A stretch of 64,000 bases of DNA. It comes from DATAMF01 sp036260665 (GTDB lineage: Bacteria > Chloroflexota > Anaerolineae > Aggregatilineales > Aggregatilineaceae). A program made the translations under genes and the position numbers. Shown here one piece after another: positions 43,437 to 51,975 of the stretch. Positions within the stretch are counted from its first letter, which is position 1, and each line of letters starts with the position of its first letter. The stretch is taken from positions 1 to 64,000 of the forward strand of contig DATAMF010000078.1 in the NCBI GenBank assembly GCA_036260665.1. The letters run 5' to 3'. The notes under the pieces were generated by a model. That model searched no databases and was not told the origin of the DNA. It saw nothing but the letters and a program-made list of their open reading frames with translations.

Positions 43437-45887
43437 ATGGCGCAGGAACAAGCTAAACAATTCCTACAACAGGGTATAGCGGCTGCGCGCGCTGGACGAC
43501 CGGATATTGCGCGAGATATTTTGCAGCAAGCGATTCGTCTTGATCCCCAAAACGAAACGACCTGGCTCTGGTTGAGCAGCGTGGCGCGAGACGATAAAGA
43601 ACGATTATTTTGTCTGAAACAGATTCTCACGATTAATCCACAGAATGAGTTTGCGCTCAAGGGCTTACGGGCACTGGGCGTGCAAACCGCGGGACCAGCC
43701 GCACCGACTGCTCCGACTTCGACTATTCCGACAGTGACCGATGATAAATATGGGCGTATCCAGCAGGCTGTAGATGATTTTCTACGTCACTATAACCCAG
43801 AGCCGGACAAATCGGCGGAGGTCACATGGGGAAAGAAGACCAAACGCCGCTATGGTGAGGGGGGCGCGCAGCGACTGCGACAGGTTACGTATGCTGCTGC
43901 TGCACTACTGATCGTCGTGGTGGTCGGTGGTGGCGTATTTTTGTTGAGTAGCCTGACTGGGGGATCAGATTCGGAAGGGACGCCAGTGGCGGTTAATGCC
44001 ACACGGACACCTGTCACCCCCACGCTGACACCGACGCCCACCATTGGCGGACCGACGCCAACCGGCATTCGGATCAACGGCCAAACGCCCACACCGTCAC
44101 CGACGCCGGCTGGATTGGTTGCGCATGGGAACGCGTACAGCGCGCCTGAGCCGACGGAAATTCGCCCCACTTTGAATCCATTTGTACGCGGCCAGATTGC
44201 TAAATCGAACTCCAATGCGGTGGCTCTGTACTCGAATGGACAGTATCAGGAAGCGCTTGCGGTCCTGGAAAATGCACACCAGTATTTTGACCAAAACCAG
44301 GAATGTTATGCTTCACTCGTGTACTATGAAGCGCTCACTCAAGTTGCCCTGGATAATATTGATCAGGCGGAAAGACTATTAGAACAAGCCCAGAATTACC
44401 AAATGCCGCCAAACTCGATTCGAGGGGAAGAGGGATATGAGTCATGTCGGATGGATGCGCCGCTGCTGCTGACCGCGCTGGGACATATCCGCTTTTTGCA
44501 AGGACAATATGATGAAGCGCTCGCGTTAAGCCAACAGGCATTAGATCAGGCTCCGGCGCTGGTTCAGGCCAGCGTGACCAAAGCACGAGTATTGCTTATC
44601 CGCGAACAATATGCCGATGCGTTGAATGCACTCCGCGAGTCTCCGGCATGGAACGAGGGTGATACCAATTTACTGGTTGTGGCGGCTGAGGCGAAACTAA
44701 GCGATATGAGCAGTCCGGCTAATAATGCGCGGGATGCGCTCGGTTATATTGCGCAAGCACTCTATGTTGAACCGTTATGCCAGCCCGCACTGCAACTGCA
44801 AGCACGCGCTTATTTGCAGTTGGCCGCCGTCGAGACGGCTCCCGGTAAGCAGCAGGAATACTATGGGTGGGCGGTGTTGAGCGCGCAAACTTTATGGCTG
44901 CATTATGCCAGCGATCCCACAGCGTATCTGTATCTGGCTGAGGCACGTATCGGAGAACAAAATACCGATATGGCCGAGACGGAACTGACGCGGGTGATCG
45001 ATGCCGGGCTGCCTGATACCAGCGAGGCTCAGAATTACATCGAGGCGGCTTACCGTCTGCGCGGTGAGCTTTATTATGCCGATGGCCGACTGAATGACGC
45101 CTTCCTGGACTTTGAAAAGATCGTCAACGATACGCCGCGCCGCGATGAACAGCATCTTGATTTACTGAACAAACTGCTCGATATTTCACTCCGGCTCGAA
45201 CAATATCTGGGCGATAACGGCGCAGATGGTTGGATAGCACGATTGATTGCGGCTGATCCTGAGAACACCAAGGTTTACCTCATTCAACGAGCCAAGCTAT
45301 ATGTCGAAACCTGCACATTTGTAGATGAAATTGACTGCGAATACGAAGATATGCGGCAAGTGCTGGATGACGAGATTTTGGTCGATCCTACCGGATTAAG
45401 CCCGGAGCAATTAGCAAACGCCTATTCTTATCGAGCGCAGGCGCAATACTATGTTGCGGCTGGTGATGCGGAAGAACAACAAGCGGCTTATCTTCAGGCG
45501 CTGGCTGATATTAACCAAGCCCTCGCCGTCCGTGAAACTGCACTCGATCATTATTATCGTGGGTTGATTCTGGAAGGCTTAGGCGATGAGTCCAGCCTGA
45601 GACAGGCGCTGCGGGAATATCAATGGGTGGTGTATTGGAATACCACGTATGCATATCCTTTTGTGGATGAGGCATTTGAAGACCGCATGGCTGATCTGAC
45701 GGAACGAATCGAAAACATCGCTTCGACGCCGGAGCCAACTGAAGAAGCACCTGAGGCAACCGAAGAACCGTCTGCCGCAGCAACCGAAGAAGCTCAAGAT
45801 GGCGCAACGGCAACCCCGCGACCGACTAATACGCCAACGGATGAAACTGAGACGGATGCTACAGCTACGCCGCCGCCGCTGCCGTAA
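43437..45887 (+). CDS. Membrane-anchored TPR protein with Thr/Pro linkers
   Basis: 816 residues. An N-terminal cytoplasmic TPR pair (1-75: ARAGRPDIARDILQQAIRLDPQNETTWLWLSS) precedes a charged linker and one membrane helix near 150-172 (AAAALLIVVVVGGGVFLLSSL). A Thr/Pro-rich stalk (about 185-250) leads to an extracytoplasmic TPR array (about 265-760) with segments such as ALGHIRFLQGQYDEALALSQQAL and YLAEARIGEQNTDMAETELTRVI. The C-terminus is again Thr/Pro/Glu-rich. It probably scaffolds envelope complexes; no enzyme motif. Alone between a divergent and a convergent neighbour. Confidence 0.8.
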   Translation: MAQEQAKQFLQQGIAAARAGRPDIARDILQQAIRLDPQNETTWLWLSSVARDDKERLFCLKQILTINPQNEFALKGLRALGVQTAGPAAPTAPTSTIPTVTDDKYGRIQQAVDDFLRHYNPEPDKSAEVTWGKKTKRRYGEGGAQRLRQVTYAAAALLIVVVVGGGVFLLSSLTGGSDSEGTPVAVNATRTPVTPTLTPTPTIGGPTPTGIRINGQTPTPSPTPAGLVAHGNAYSAPEPTEIRPTLNPFVRGQIAKSNSNAVALYSNGQYQEALAVLENAHQYFDQNQECYASLVYYEALTQVALDNIDQAERLLEQAQNYQMPPNSIRGEEGYESCRMDAPLLLTALGHIRFLQGQYDEALALSQQALDQAPALVQASVTKARVLLIREQYADALNALRESPAWNEGDTNLLVVAAEAKLSDMSSPANNARDALGYIAQALYVEPLCQPALQLQARAYLQLAAVETAPGKQQEYYGWAVLSAQTLWLHYASDPTAYLYLAEARIGEQNTDMAETELTRVIDAGLPDTSEAQNYIEAAYRLRGELYYADGRLNDAFLDFEKIVNDTPRRDEQHLDLLNKLLDISLRLEQYLGDNGADGWIARLIAADPENTKVYLIQRAKLYVETCTFVDEIDCEYEDMRQVLDDEILVDPTGLSPEQLANAYSYRAQAQYYVAAGDAEEQQAAYLQALADINQALAVRETALDHYYRGLILEGLGDESSLRQALREYQWVVYWNTTYAYPFVDEAFEDRMADLTERIENIASTPEPTEEAPEATEEPSAAATEEAQDGATATPRPTNTPTDETETDATATPPPLP

Positions 45888-45917
45888 CAGGTTATAGGCT
45901 GCAATAAAGTAACAGAA

Positions 45918-45952
45918 TTTTGAGGAGCGTATCATCACGCTCCTCAATTTTC
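45918..45952 (+). terminator. Terminator between convergent genes, containing the minus-strand stop codon
   Basis: TGAGGAGCGT (45921-45930) / ACGCTCCTCA (45937-45946) perfect 10-bp stem, 6-base loop, followed by ATTTTC. Its 3' arm holds the stop codon (TCA at 45944-45946) of the minus-strand DUF4129 gene. It may work on both strands. Confidence 0.8.
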
Positions 45953-47380
45953 ATCCGGACTTGTGCTCAACTGTGTCCAAGCGGTACGGACAGCCTGCAA
46001 TTCCGCCTGGGTTTCGGGAACATCACCGTAACGAACCGCAATGTAGGCTTCGGTAATGCATTGGATGGCGGGTGATTGATCGGGGAACGCCTGATGAAGT
46101 TCGCGGCGATATTCGTAGGGCGTCTGGAACAGGGAACGCGGATAGCCACGCTGGGCAGCTAATTTTTCCATACGCGAATAGATGCGGCGAATGGTCATCA
46201 CAGCAAAGAGATCGTGCCCTAATCCAAACTGACGAAGCAGACCCAATGTATCGGCAATCCAGCGCCAGCTATCACGAAACATCTGGCGAATTCCCAGCGC
46301 GATTTCACCCGTGCCTAACGTTTCGCGCACTTCATCGTCTTCCTGCTGGCGGGCAATCCACTGCATGAGCAGGAACCAGATCAGGACCAACACCATAAAG
46401 ATCAGTAATGCCAAAATCACAACGGTGAAAGCGCCCCACAAAAACTGGAGCAGATCGTGAAGCCAGGGCACATTCAGATCGCTCCCGTCTTTTCTGGCTT
46501 CAATCTCTTTCTCAGTGGCCTGACGGATAGGTTGGTCGGGCAAAATCCAGCCTATCACTTCAGAAAGGCCCTGTAAGATAAGCAAAATGGGCGACAGAAT
46601 GACCATCAGAAGATTGAAGCCACCTTCGCCCAGTAGAGCCAATGCATGGCTGGCTTGATCCAAATTCATGCCGGCCAGCCAGAGCGCAACCATGTATCCC
46701 AAAGCAGTAATGATTAATGCCATACTGAAGAGCGATAGTATCCAACCCCGGCCAAAGATGCTTTTACGACCAGGGCGGTCGGCGTCCAAGCTATTGGTAC
46801 GGGCGAGACTGGATGCAAGCAAGCCAAATAAGAAAAAAAACGGGACCAAGGTCAGCAGATCAGCGCGGAGTTCACGCCGGGCGGCAATAAACACCCAGAG
46901 GAAGGAAAGAATTCCTAAGCGCATGCCAAAACTGGCGCGAACGACGGAAATCCACCCCAGACTCCCGATAGTATAGCCACGCCACCATAACATGAGTACC
47001 CAAAAAATAAGTAATGGGCCGCCGGGTAAACGGGCATGTTTTTCGAAATAGAACAGGTTAGATAATTTCAGGGCTTGATCGGAGTGGTAGCCTGTCACCA
47101 AGATGGGAATAACCAGTAAGGTAAGGATGACAGACAGGACCATGAGGCCCAACGCAACCCAGGGAATGTAGGAGTCGAGGCGGTAGTGACGCATGACACG
47201 GATTACCAGCAAACAGCCCAACAGGTGAACGAAACATAACTCTACGGTTGCGGCTAAGGAAATGGTCAGAAACCAGTTGAGCGACAAAAAGACCCAGGCG
47301 GCTAACCAACACATGGTCATCAGCAGGAGCGTCAGGTGTAGATATTCCTGACGCCAGAAAAAGGGACGTCTACTTTCCAT
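45944..47380 (-). CDS. DUF4129-domain membrane protein
   Basis: 478 residues with about eight to ten membrane helices in the first 400 residues. The C-terminal DUF4129 segment is YSRMEKLAAQRGYPRSLFQTPYEYRREL, then CITEAYIAVRYGDVPETQAELQAV. DUF4129 regions normally sit at the C-terminus of transglutaminase-like membrane proteins in MoxR-DUF58 operons. Here the transglutaminase domain is absent. The start overlaps the DUF58 stop by 11 bases. Role in cell-envelope or metalloprotein maturation is inferred from the family. Confidence 0.8.
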   Translation of the reverse strand: MESRRPFFWRQEYLHLTLLLMTMCWLAAWVFLSLNWFLTISLAATVELCFVHLLGCLLVIRVMRHYRLDSYIPWVALGLMVLSVILTLLVIPILVTGYHSDQALKLSNLFYFEKHARLPGGPLLIFWVLMLWWRGYTIGSLGWISVVRASFGMRLGILSFLWVFIAARRELRADLLTLVPFFFLFGLLASSLARTNSLDADRPGRKSIFGRGWILSLFSMALIITALGYMVALWLAGMNLDQASHALALLGEGGFNLLMVILSPILLILQGLSEVIGWILPDQPIRQATEKEIEARKDGSDLNVPWLHDLLQFLWGAFTVVILALLIFMVLVLIWFLLMQWIARQQEDDEVRETLGTGEIALGIRQMFRDSWRWIADTLGLLRQFGLGHDLFAVMTIRRIYSRMEKLAAQRGYPRSLFQTPYEYRRELHQAFPDQSPAIQCITEAYIAVRYGDVPETQAELQAVRTAWTQLSTSPDEN

Positions 47381-48791
47381 GTTCCCCTCGTGCGCGGCGC
47401 GCTAAATACCGTTGGCGTGGCGTCAAACCAGCGAAGGGGTCATTTACTTCGCGCGATGCTTGGGCTGGTTCTTCGTCTTCTTCTTCCGGTTCCGGCAAAA
47501 TCATTTCTTCTTCGGAAATCGGGAGATGGTAGGTGATCACACGGGGGATAGTCGGCGGCGGTGTTTTACCCAGCATGATCAGTGCCAAGCGACGCCCGCT
47601 ATCGCGCAGGCGCAAAATCGAGGCGGCAATGGCATCGTTCATGTAGGGGGTTATCAGCACCAATGTCGCTCCCCAGGACAGGCGAGGGCTTTCTTCCAAG
47701 AGAAAGCGATCAAAGGAACTGGTTACAAAATAACTCACCGCTGCCAGGGATTCAAGAATACGGGTTAACTGATTATGGCTACGGCTGGGAGGTATGCGGA
47801 AGGGTTGATCGGCGTGGGCCAGGGTGCCGTTGGCTGTCATACCCACAGAATGCCCTTGTTCCAGGCCCCACGAAGCCAACGACGCGGCCACATCCATTTC
47901 GTACTCCAACATGGCGGGCCACATGCCGCGCCAGTGCTGCTCAAAGGTGGCGACATTCAAACAAAGGATGGTGCGCAGTCCGGCGGTGGGTTCGTAGACG
48001 CGGGTTTGCAGCGTGCCCATGTGGGCGGAAGCCTTCCAGTGGATGTGGCGGAAACTGTCGCGGGGGGAATATTCGCGAATGCCGACGGTGCGGTTCGGGT
48101 CTTCGAAGAGATGGCGCTGGACACGACGATCCCCAAAAGGATCTTTGAGCGGGAGGCCCAATTCGGGAAGGCTACGGATATGGGGATAAACGACGAGGAC
48201 TTCATAGCGATTGGAAAGGGTAACTTTGCGGTCAAAAAGACTAAAAGGATCACCCGAAACTAGTTGAGCAGGACCGATTTCATAAACGCCGCGCGTCTGG
48301 GCTGTGATCCCCACTCGGCGGCGAACACGCTCATAACTGCGCAGGGAATACGTATTAATCAGATAACCTGTTTCTGGATCATGTTCAGAATGCGAAAGAC
48401 TGGCTTCGTCGGTAGGACCAACCTGAGCAGGCCACTTGTCTTCGATTTGTAACCAGGAGTTGGGCAGCAGCTTTCGATTCTCGATGGTAATCTGCACTTC
48501 GATGGTTTCACCGGGGAAAAAGCGACGATACGGGAATATGCGCGTGTAAACCAGTCCGCGCAGAGAACTACGACTCCACATCCAAGCTGTCAAAAGCACG
48601 ACCAACATAAACGCCACGACGGCTAACAATTCGCGGATTTGCCCGATGATGGCGACGATCAGCATCAGCACCGCAAAACTCAACCAGCGATGATCCATCA
48701 GTGCGTGCAGTGAATCGCCGCGCTGCTGGATGGGCTGACCGCCGCGTTCTTCGCGTTCGGCACTTTCAAAATCAAAAATACTCACGGTCAA
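47370..48791 (-). CDS. DUF58-domain protein (MoxR-associated)
   Basis: 473 residues. Two membrane helices near 33-70, a beta-rich region, then the DUF58 core VGIREYSPRDSFRHIHWKASAHMG, typical of the VWA-like family. A C-terminal AAA-interaction-like region and an acidic LPISEEEMILPEPEEEDEE stretch end the protein. It is the middle gene of a moxR-DUF58-DUF4129 unit: four-base overlap with moxR (ATGA) and 11 bases with DUF4129. Known relatives act with MoxR ATPases in complex assembly. Confidence 0.88.
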   Translation of the reverse strand: MTVSIFDFESAEREERGGQPIQQRGDSLHALMDHRWLSFAVLMLIVAIIGQIRELLAVVAFMLVVLLTAWMWSRSSLRGLVYTRIFPYRRFFPGETIEVQITIENRKLLPNSWLQIEDKWPAQVGPTDEASLSHSEHDPETGYLINTYSLRSYERVRRRVGITAQTRGVYEIGPAQLVSGDPFSLFDRKVTLSNRYEVLVVYPHIRSLPELGLPLKDPFGDRRVQRHLFEDPNRTVGIREYSPRDSFRHIHWKASAHMGTLQTRVYEPTAGLRTILCLNVATFEQHWRGMWPAMLEYEMDVAASLASWGLEQGHSVGMTANGTLAHADQPFRIPPSRSHNQLTRILESLAAVSYFVTSSFDRFLLEESPRLSWGATLVLITPYMNDAIAASILRLRDSGRRLALIMLGKTPPPTIPRVITYHLPISEEEMILPEPEEEDEEPAQASREVNDPFAGLTPRQRYLARRARGEHGK

Positions 48792-49723
48792 CGCTCCACA
48801 GGAACGGGGACGGTGTTCACCAGATCGCTGACTACATCTTCGGGACGCCGCCCGCGCAAGCGCGTTTGCGGGTTGATCAGGATACGATGGGTGAGGACAT
48901 AGGGAGCCAGAAACTTCACGTCGTCGGGCAGCACAAAACTGCGCCCTGCAATGGCAGCACGGGCCTGTGAGGTGCGGTAAAGAGCCATTGTGGCACGTGG
49001 GCTGGCACCCAAATCGATCTCTTCATGCTGACGCGTCCGGCGGGCAATGCTCACGATATAATTTTGTACCGCGTCGGCAACATGAATCTGGCGGACTTGC
49101 CGAATCAAATCAAGAATGGCGGACGGAGCGATCACGGGTTCCAGGGTATCGAGTGGGTCTTCAAGCTGAAAACGCTCCAGGATTTGATTTTCTTCGGCTT
49201 CGGTGGGATAGCCGACCGCAACCCGCATTAAAAAGCGGTCTAACTGCGCTTCGGGAAGGGGGAAGGTGCCTTCCAGTTCAATCGGATTCTGAGTTGCCAT
49301 GACCAGAAACGGGCGTGGAAGGGGGCGAGTTTCGCCATCGACGGTCATCTGACGCTCTTGCATGCCTTCCAAAAGCGCGCTTTGAGTGCGAGGAGTGGCG
49401 CGGTTGATCTCGTCGGCTAAGACGACCTGGCTCAGGATGGGACCGGGGCGAAATTCAAACAATTGGGATTTCTGGTTAAAAAAGTTGACTCCCGTCACGT
49501 CGCTGGGCAGAAGGTCCGGCGTAAACTGAATGCGGCGAAAGGTACAACCAAGGGAAACGGCCATCGACTTGGCAAGGGTGGTTTTTCCGGTGCCCGGTAC
49601 GTCTTCGAGCAAGACATGACCTTCACTTAAAACTGCGATCAGCATGAGGTCGATGATCTCAGCTTTGCTGACGATTACCTGCTGGACGTTTTCACGGATG
49701 CGCGCTACGGTTTCAACAAGCAT
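48788..49723 (-). CDS. MoxR-family AAA+ ATPase
   Basis: 311 residues from ATG at 49723, six bases after AAGGAG; an upstream in-frame ATG at 49762 lacks a ribosome site. Walker A is DVPGTGKTTLAKSMA, Walker B LADEINRATPRTQSALLEGM, sensor I ATQNPIELEGTFPLPEAQLD. The C-terminal lid has GASPRATMALYRTSQARAAI. MoxR ATPases are chaperone-like and help assemble metallo- or VWA-containing complexes. It is the first gene of the operon with DUF58 and DUF4129. Confidence 0.92.
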   Translation of the reverse strand: MLVETVARIRENVQQVIVSKAEIIDLMLIAVLSEGHVLLEDVPGTGKTTLAKSMAVSLGCTFRRIQFTPDLLPSDVTGVNFFNQKSQLFEFRPGPILSQVVLADEINRATPRTQSALLEGMQERQMTVDGETRPLPRPFLVMATQNPIELEGTFPLPEAQLDRFLMRVAVGYPTEAEENQILERFQLEDPLDTLEPVIAPSAILDLIRQVRQIHVADAVQNYIVSIARRTRQHEEIDLGASPRATMALYRTSQARAAIAGRSFVLPDDVKFLAPYVLTHRILINPQTRLRGRRPEDVVSDLVNTVPVPVER

Positions 49724-49793
49724 GCTGGCTCCTTGGGGAGATGCGAAATCTAATTGAATCACTGGTACGAGAGATTATCGGTTCAGTGGTCAC

Positions 49794-49826
49794 AAAAATT
49801 CAGCCGGATATTCGGATCCGGCTGAA
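49794..49826 (-). terminator. Terminator of the PI-kinase-like trio
   Basis: Read on the minus strand: TTCAGCCGGA (49826-49817), an 8-base loop, TCCGGCTGAA (49808-49799), then TTTTTG (49798-49793). Perfect 10-bp stem directly after the stop of the last gene of the three-gene unit. Confidence 0.85.
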
Positions 49827-49835
49827 AAGTAACTA

Positions 49836-50618
49836 TTAAACTGGAGGCCAGGGGTGATTTGGACCAGGGCCAGGGGTGGGGTAGGTTTGACAATCCAGCA
49901 GTTGTTTGATGCGGCGGATCAAAGCGGTGACTTCAACTGCGCTTAACAGTTTTTCGATGCTAGCGCGCAAGTCGTCGTCGGCACACAGCAAGCGCTCGTA
50001 CATCTTTTGGATTGGAGCGAGCAGTGCAGCATCTACCTTTTGCCCCGCAAATTCCCAGATTACGGTGCGCAACTTAGGCATAGAATGAAAGGTCAAGCCA
50101 TGGTCGATGCCCCATAGTTTACCCTTGTCATCTAACAGTAGATGTCCACCTTTGCGGTCGGCATTATTGATGACATAATCGAACAAGACATAACACCGGA
50201 GTTGATCGACAAAGCTATCATCCAGGGAGAAGTAGTTCACATCGGGGTCATGTTCGATAAAGAGCTGCAACGATCCCAGCCCATGCGGACCATCACGCAG
50301 TACGGTTGGTGGTACTAAGCCCCAGCCAGTCGCTTGTGAGATCACATAGGCCATTACTTCGCGCATACATAAGGTGCCATCGGGGAAATCCCACAAAGGG
50401 CGTTCACCACGCTGGGGTTTGTATACCGCTGTTCGTTTGAGGTCTCCATCACTCACTGTCACAAGCGCTGCATAATTTGAACCCCAACGCATCACACCAT
50501 GCAGATCGGAAATCCGCCCATGATCGAGCAGTCCCTCCATGCGAGCAAACGCTGAGAAAGCGGGGGAACCGTCAGATGGCGAGTTAGGGGGTGGTGTTGA
50601 ATCCGAATGATCAGCCAT
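49836..50618 (-). CDS. SCO1664-type PI3/4-kinase-like protein
   Basis: 260 residues. Features of the uncharacterised SCO1664 family, distantly related to phosphatidylinositol 3/4-kinases: MRWGSNYAALVTVSDGDLKRTAVYKPQRGERPLWDF (a nucleotide-loop-like start with Lys in VYKP), GTLCMREVMAYVISQATGWGLVPPT, and a catalytic-like core FDYVINNADRKGGHLLLDD, then GIDHGLTFH. The DRKGGHLL and GIDHG segments correspond to the PI-kinase catalytic and metal-binding loops. It is probably a kinase of unknown substrate. It follows DUF3090 by five bases; the phosphomutase-like gene is farther upstream in the same unit. Confidence 0.85.
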   Translation of the reverse strand: MADHSDSTPPPNSPSDGSPAFSAFARMEGLLDHGRISDLHGVMRWGSNYAALVTVSDGDLKRTAVYKPQRGERPLWDFPDGTLCMREVMAYVISQATGWGLVPPTVLRDGPHGLGSLQLFIEHDPDVNYFSLDDSFVDQLRCYVLFDYVINNADRKGGHLLLDDKGKLWGIDHGLTFHSMPKLRTVIWEFAGQKVDAALLAPIQKMYERLLCADDDLRASIEKLLSAVEVTALIRRIKQLLDCQTYPTPGPGPNHPWPPV

Positions 50619-50623
50619 TACGT

Positions 50624-51118
50624 CTAATAGTAAATCAAATGTCCGTTACTCTTGGGATCGGTTCGCCCCTGTTTGACTATGCCCTGGGCATGTTCACTGA
50701 GCGCGCGCATCTGAGCGCGGGTTGCCCAAAGTCGTACGACTTGAGGTTCTTCAGCAGGTTCTTCTTCGCCCTCTTCAACCACAACCAATTCTTGTGCCAC
50801 AAGCAAAACGAGATCGCGCAATTCATCATAGCCAAGGCCCAACTGTGCGACACGAAAGAGCGGATCAATCGGATCGCGCAAGGACATATCGATCTTGAGT
50901 GAAGCGACTTCGGCCTCTGGCAGATCAGGGTGCTTTTGACTTAGATCATTCAGCATTTCATTTACAGCTTCACTCAAAGCACGCGTTTGTTCTTTTTCTA
51001 TGATCAGCGAAATCAGTTGTTCCGCCTTGCCTGCCTGCAAGTGAAACAGGCGACGGCCTTTGGGGCCAACCGTGCCTACCGTTACAAAATCAACAGGATC
51101 GAGTTCAATTTCTGCCAT
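50624..51118 (-). CDS. DUF3090 family protein lacking the C-terminal zinc ribbon
   Basis: 164 residues. The DUF3090 core is FVTVGTVGPKGRRLFHLQAGKAEQLISLIIEKEQ, then DPLFRVAQLGLGYD and ATRAQMRALSEHAQGIVKQGR. As I recall the actinobacterial family, it ends in a Cys-rich knuckle (CPxCG ... GHxCPR); here the tail is only TDPKSNGHLIYY and the protein has no cysteine at all. It belongs to the conserved trio with the kinase five bases downstream and the phosphomutase-like gene 44 bases upstream. Function unknown. Confidence 0.85.
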   Translation of the reverse strand: MAEIELDPVDFVTVGTVGPKGRRLFHLQAGKAEQLISLIIEKEQTRALSEAVNEMLNDLSQKHPDLPEAEVASLKIDMSLRDPIDPLFRVAQLGLGYDELRDLVLLVAQELVVVEEGEEEPAEEPQVVRLWATRAQMRALSEHAQGIVKQGRTDPKSNGHLIYY

Positions 51119-51162
51119 AATCCGCTTTTACCTTTCGAGAAATATACAAATAAAATCCACTC

Positions 51163-51831
51163 TTATACACCGACGGCCCGGCGCAGCCGAGCTAACCTGC
51201 TCGGTTTCTGGTGGATTTCGGACTGTACAGGCAAGTAACTGGTATCGTTCACTCGCACAATGTAAGGCCGATTTGAACCCAGTTGAATGATGGTTAACGA
51301 TGCCGGAGAAATTTCGACACGTTGGAACAAATCAATATGAGCACCGAGATAATACGCTAAAACGAGTTTGATCAGATCACTGTGCGACACGACAGCGACA
51401 CGGCCATTCGGATGTTGGACTGCCAACTTTTCCAGTGCTTCGACTGCGCGGGACTGCGCTTGCATGAACGACTCACCATGCGGAAAATGCGTCCGGCTGG
51501 GATAGACTTGTACGGTTTCCCACATTTTCTCACGGCGAAGTTGGCTTAATTTTTGTCCCTGCCATTCTCCGAAATCAATTTCGCCCACCTCGTTCAGAGG
51601 TTGAATCGCCAACTGCGGATGATGGGCAATTATGGCCTGCGCGGTTTCCATGGTACGTTCTAAGGGGCTGGAATAGATAGCCGTTAAGTGGCTTTCTTTG
51701 AGCCGTTCTCCCAAGGCAGCCGCCTGGTTTTGTCCATCTCCATTCAGATGAACCCCTGTTGTCCAGCCTGCTAATCGCCCCGTTTTTACGTAATCGTTGG
51801 TTGCGTGCCGGATGAGAAAAAATTCGGTCAT
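51163..51831 (-). CDS. Histidine-phosphatase superfamily protein, MSMEG_4193-like phosphomutase
   Basis: 222 residues from ATG at 51831. FFLIRHATNDYVKTGRL carries the RH catalytic motif (a T replaces the usual G of RHG). GWTTGVHLNGDGQNQA, SSPLERTMETA, EVGEIDFGEWQGQ and VVSHSDLIKLVLAYYLG complete the phosphoglycerate-mutase/phosphatase fold. It groups by context with the MSMEG_4193 family of the actinobacterial trio, for which a phosphomutase role has been proposed because a probable kinase is a neighbour. First gene of the unit. Confidence 0.87.
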   Translation of the reverse strand: MTEFFLIRHATNDYVKTGRLAGWTTGVHLNGDGQNQAAALGERLKESHLTAIYSSPLERTMETAQAIIAHHPQLAIQPLNEVGEIDFGEWQGQKLSQLRREKMWETVQVYPSRTHFPHGESFMQAQSRAVEALEKLAVQHPNGRVAVVSHSDLIKLVLAYYLGAHIDLFQRVEISPASLTIIQLGSNRPYIVRVNDTSYLPVQSEIHQKPSRLARLRRAVGV

Positions 51832-51898
51832 GAGTGCCCCAGATTTGAAGAGTCCAAATAAATCATAGCACAAACGGGAGAAGGGGCCTAAAACAGAG

Positions 51899-51929
51899 AT
51901 TATACTTTTTTTTTATAGCAATCTTTCAA
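51899..51929 (-). promoter_or_regulatory. Predicted promoter for the kinase/DUF3090/phosphomutase trio
   Basis: On the minus strand, TTGAAA (51929-51924), a 19-base spacer rich in A (A9 tract) and TATAAT (51904-51899), about 65 bases before the start at 51831. The -10 box is consensus; the spacer is long but contains a curved A-tract. Confidence 0.5.
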
Positions 51930-51975
51930 TTCCTAGACTAATGTTATAGAAAAGACTTGGAACAGGAAACCGATT

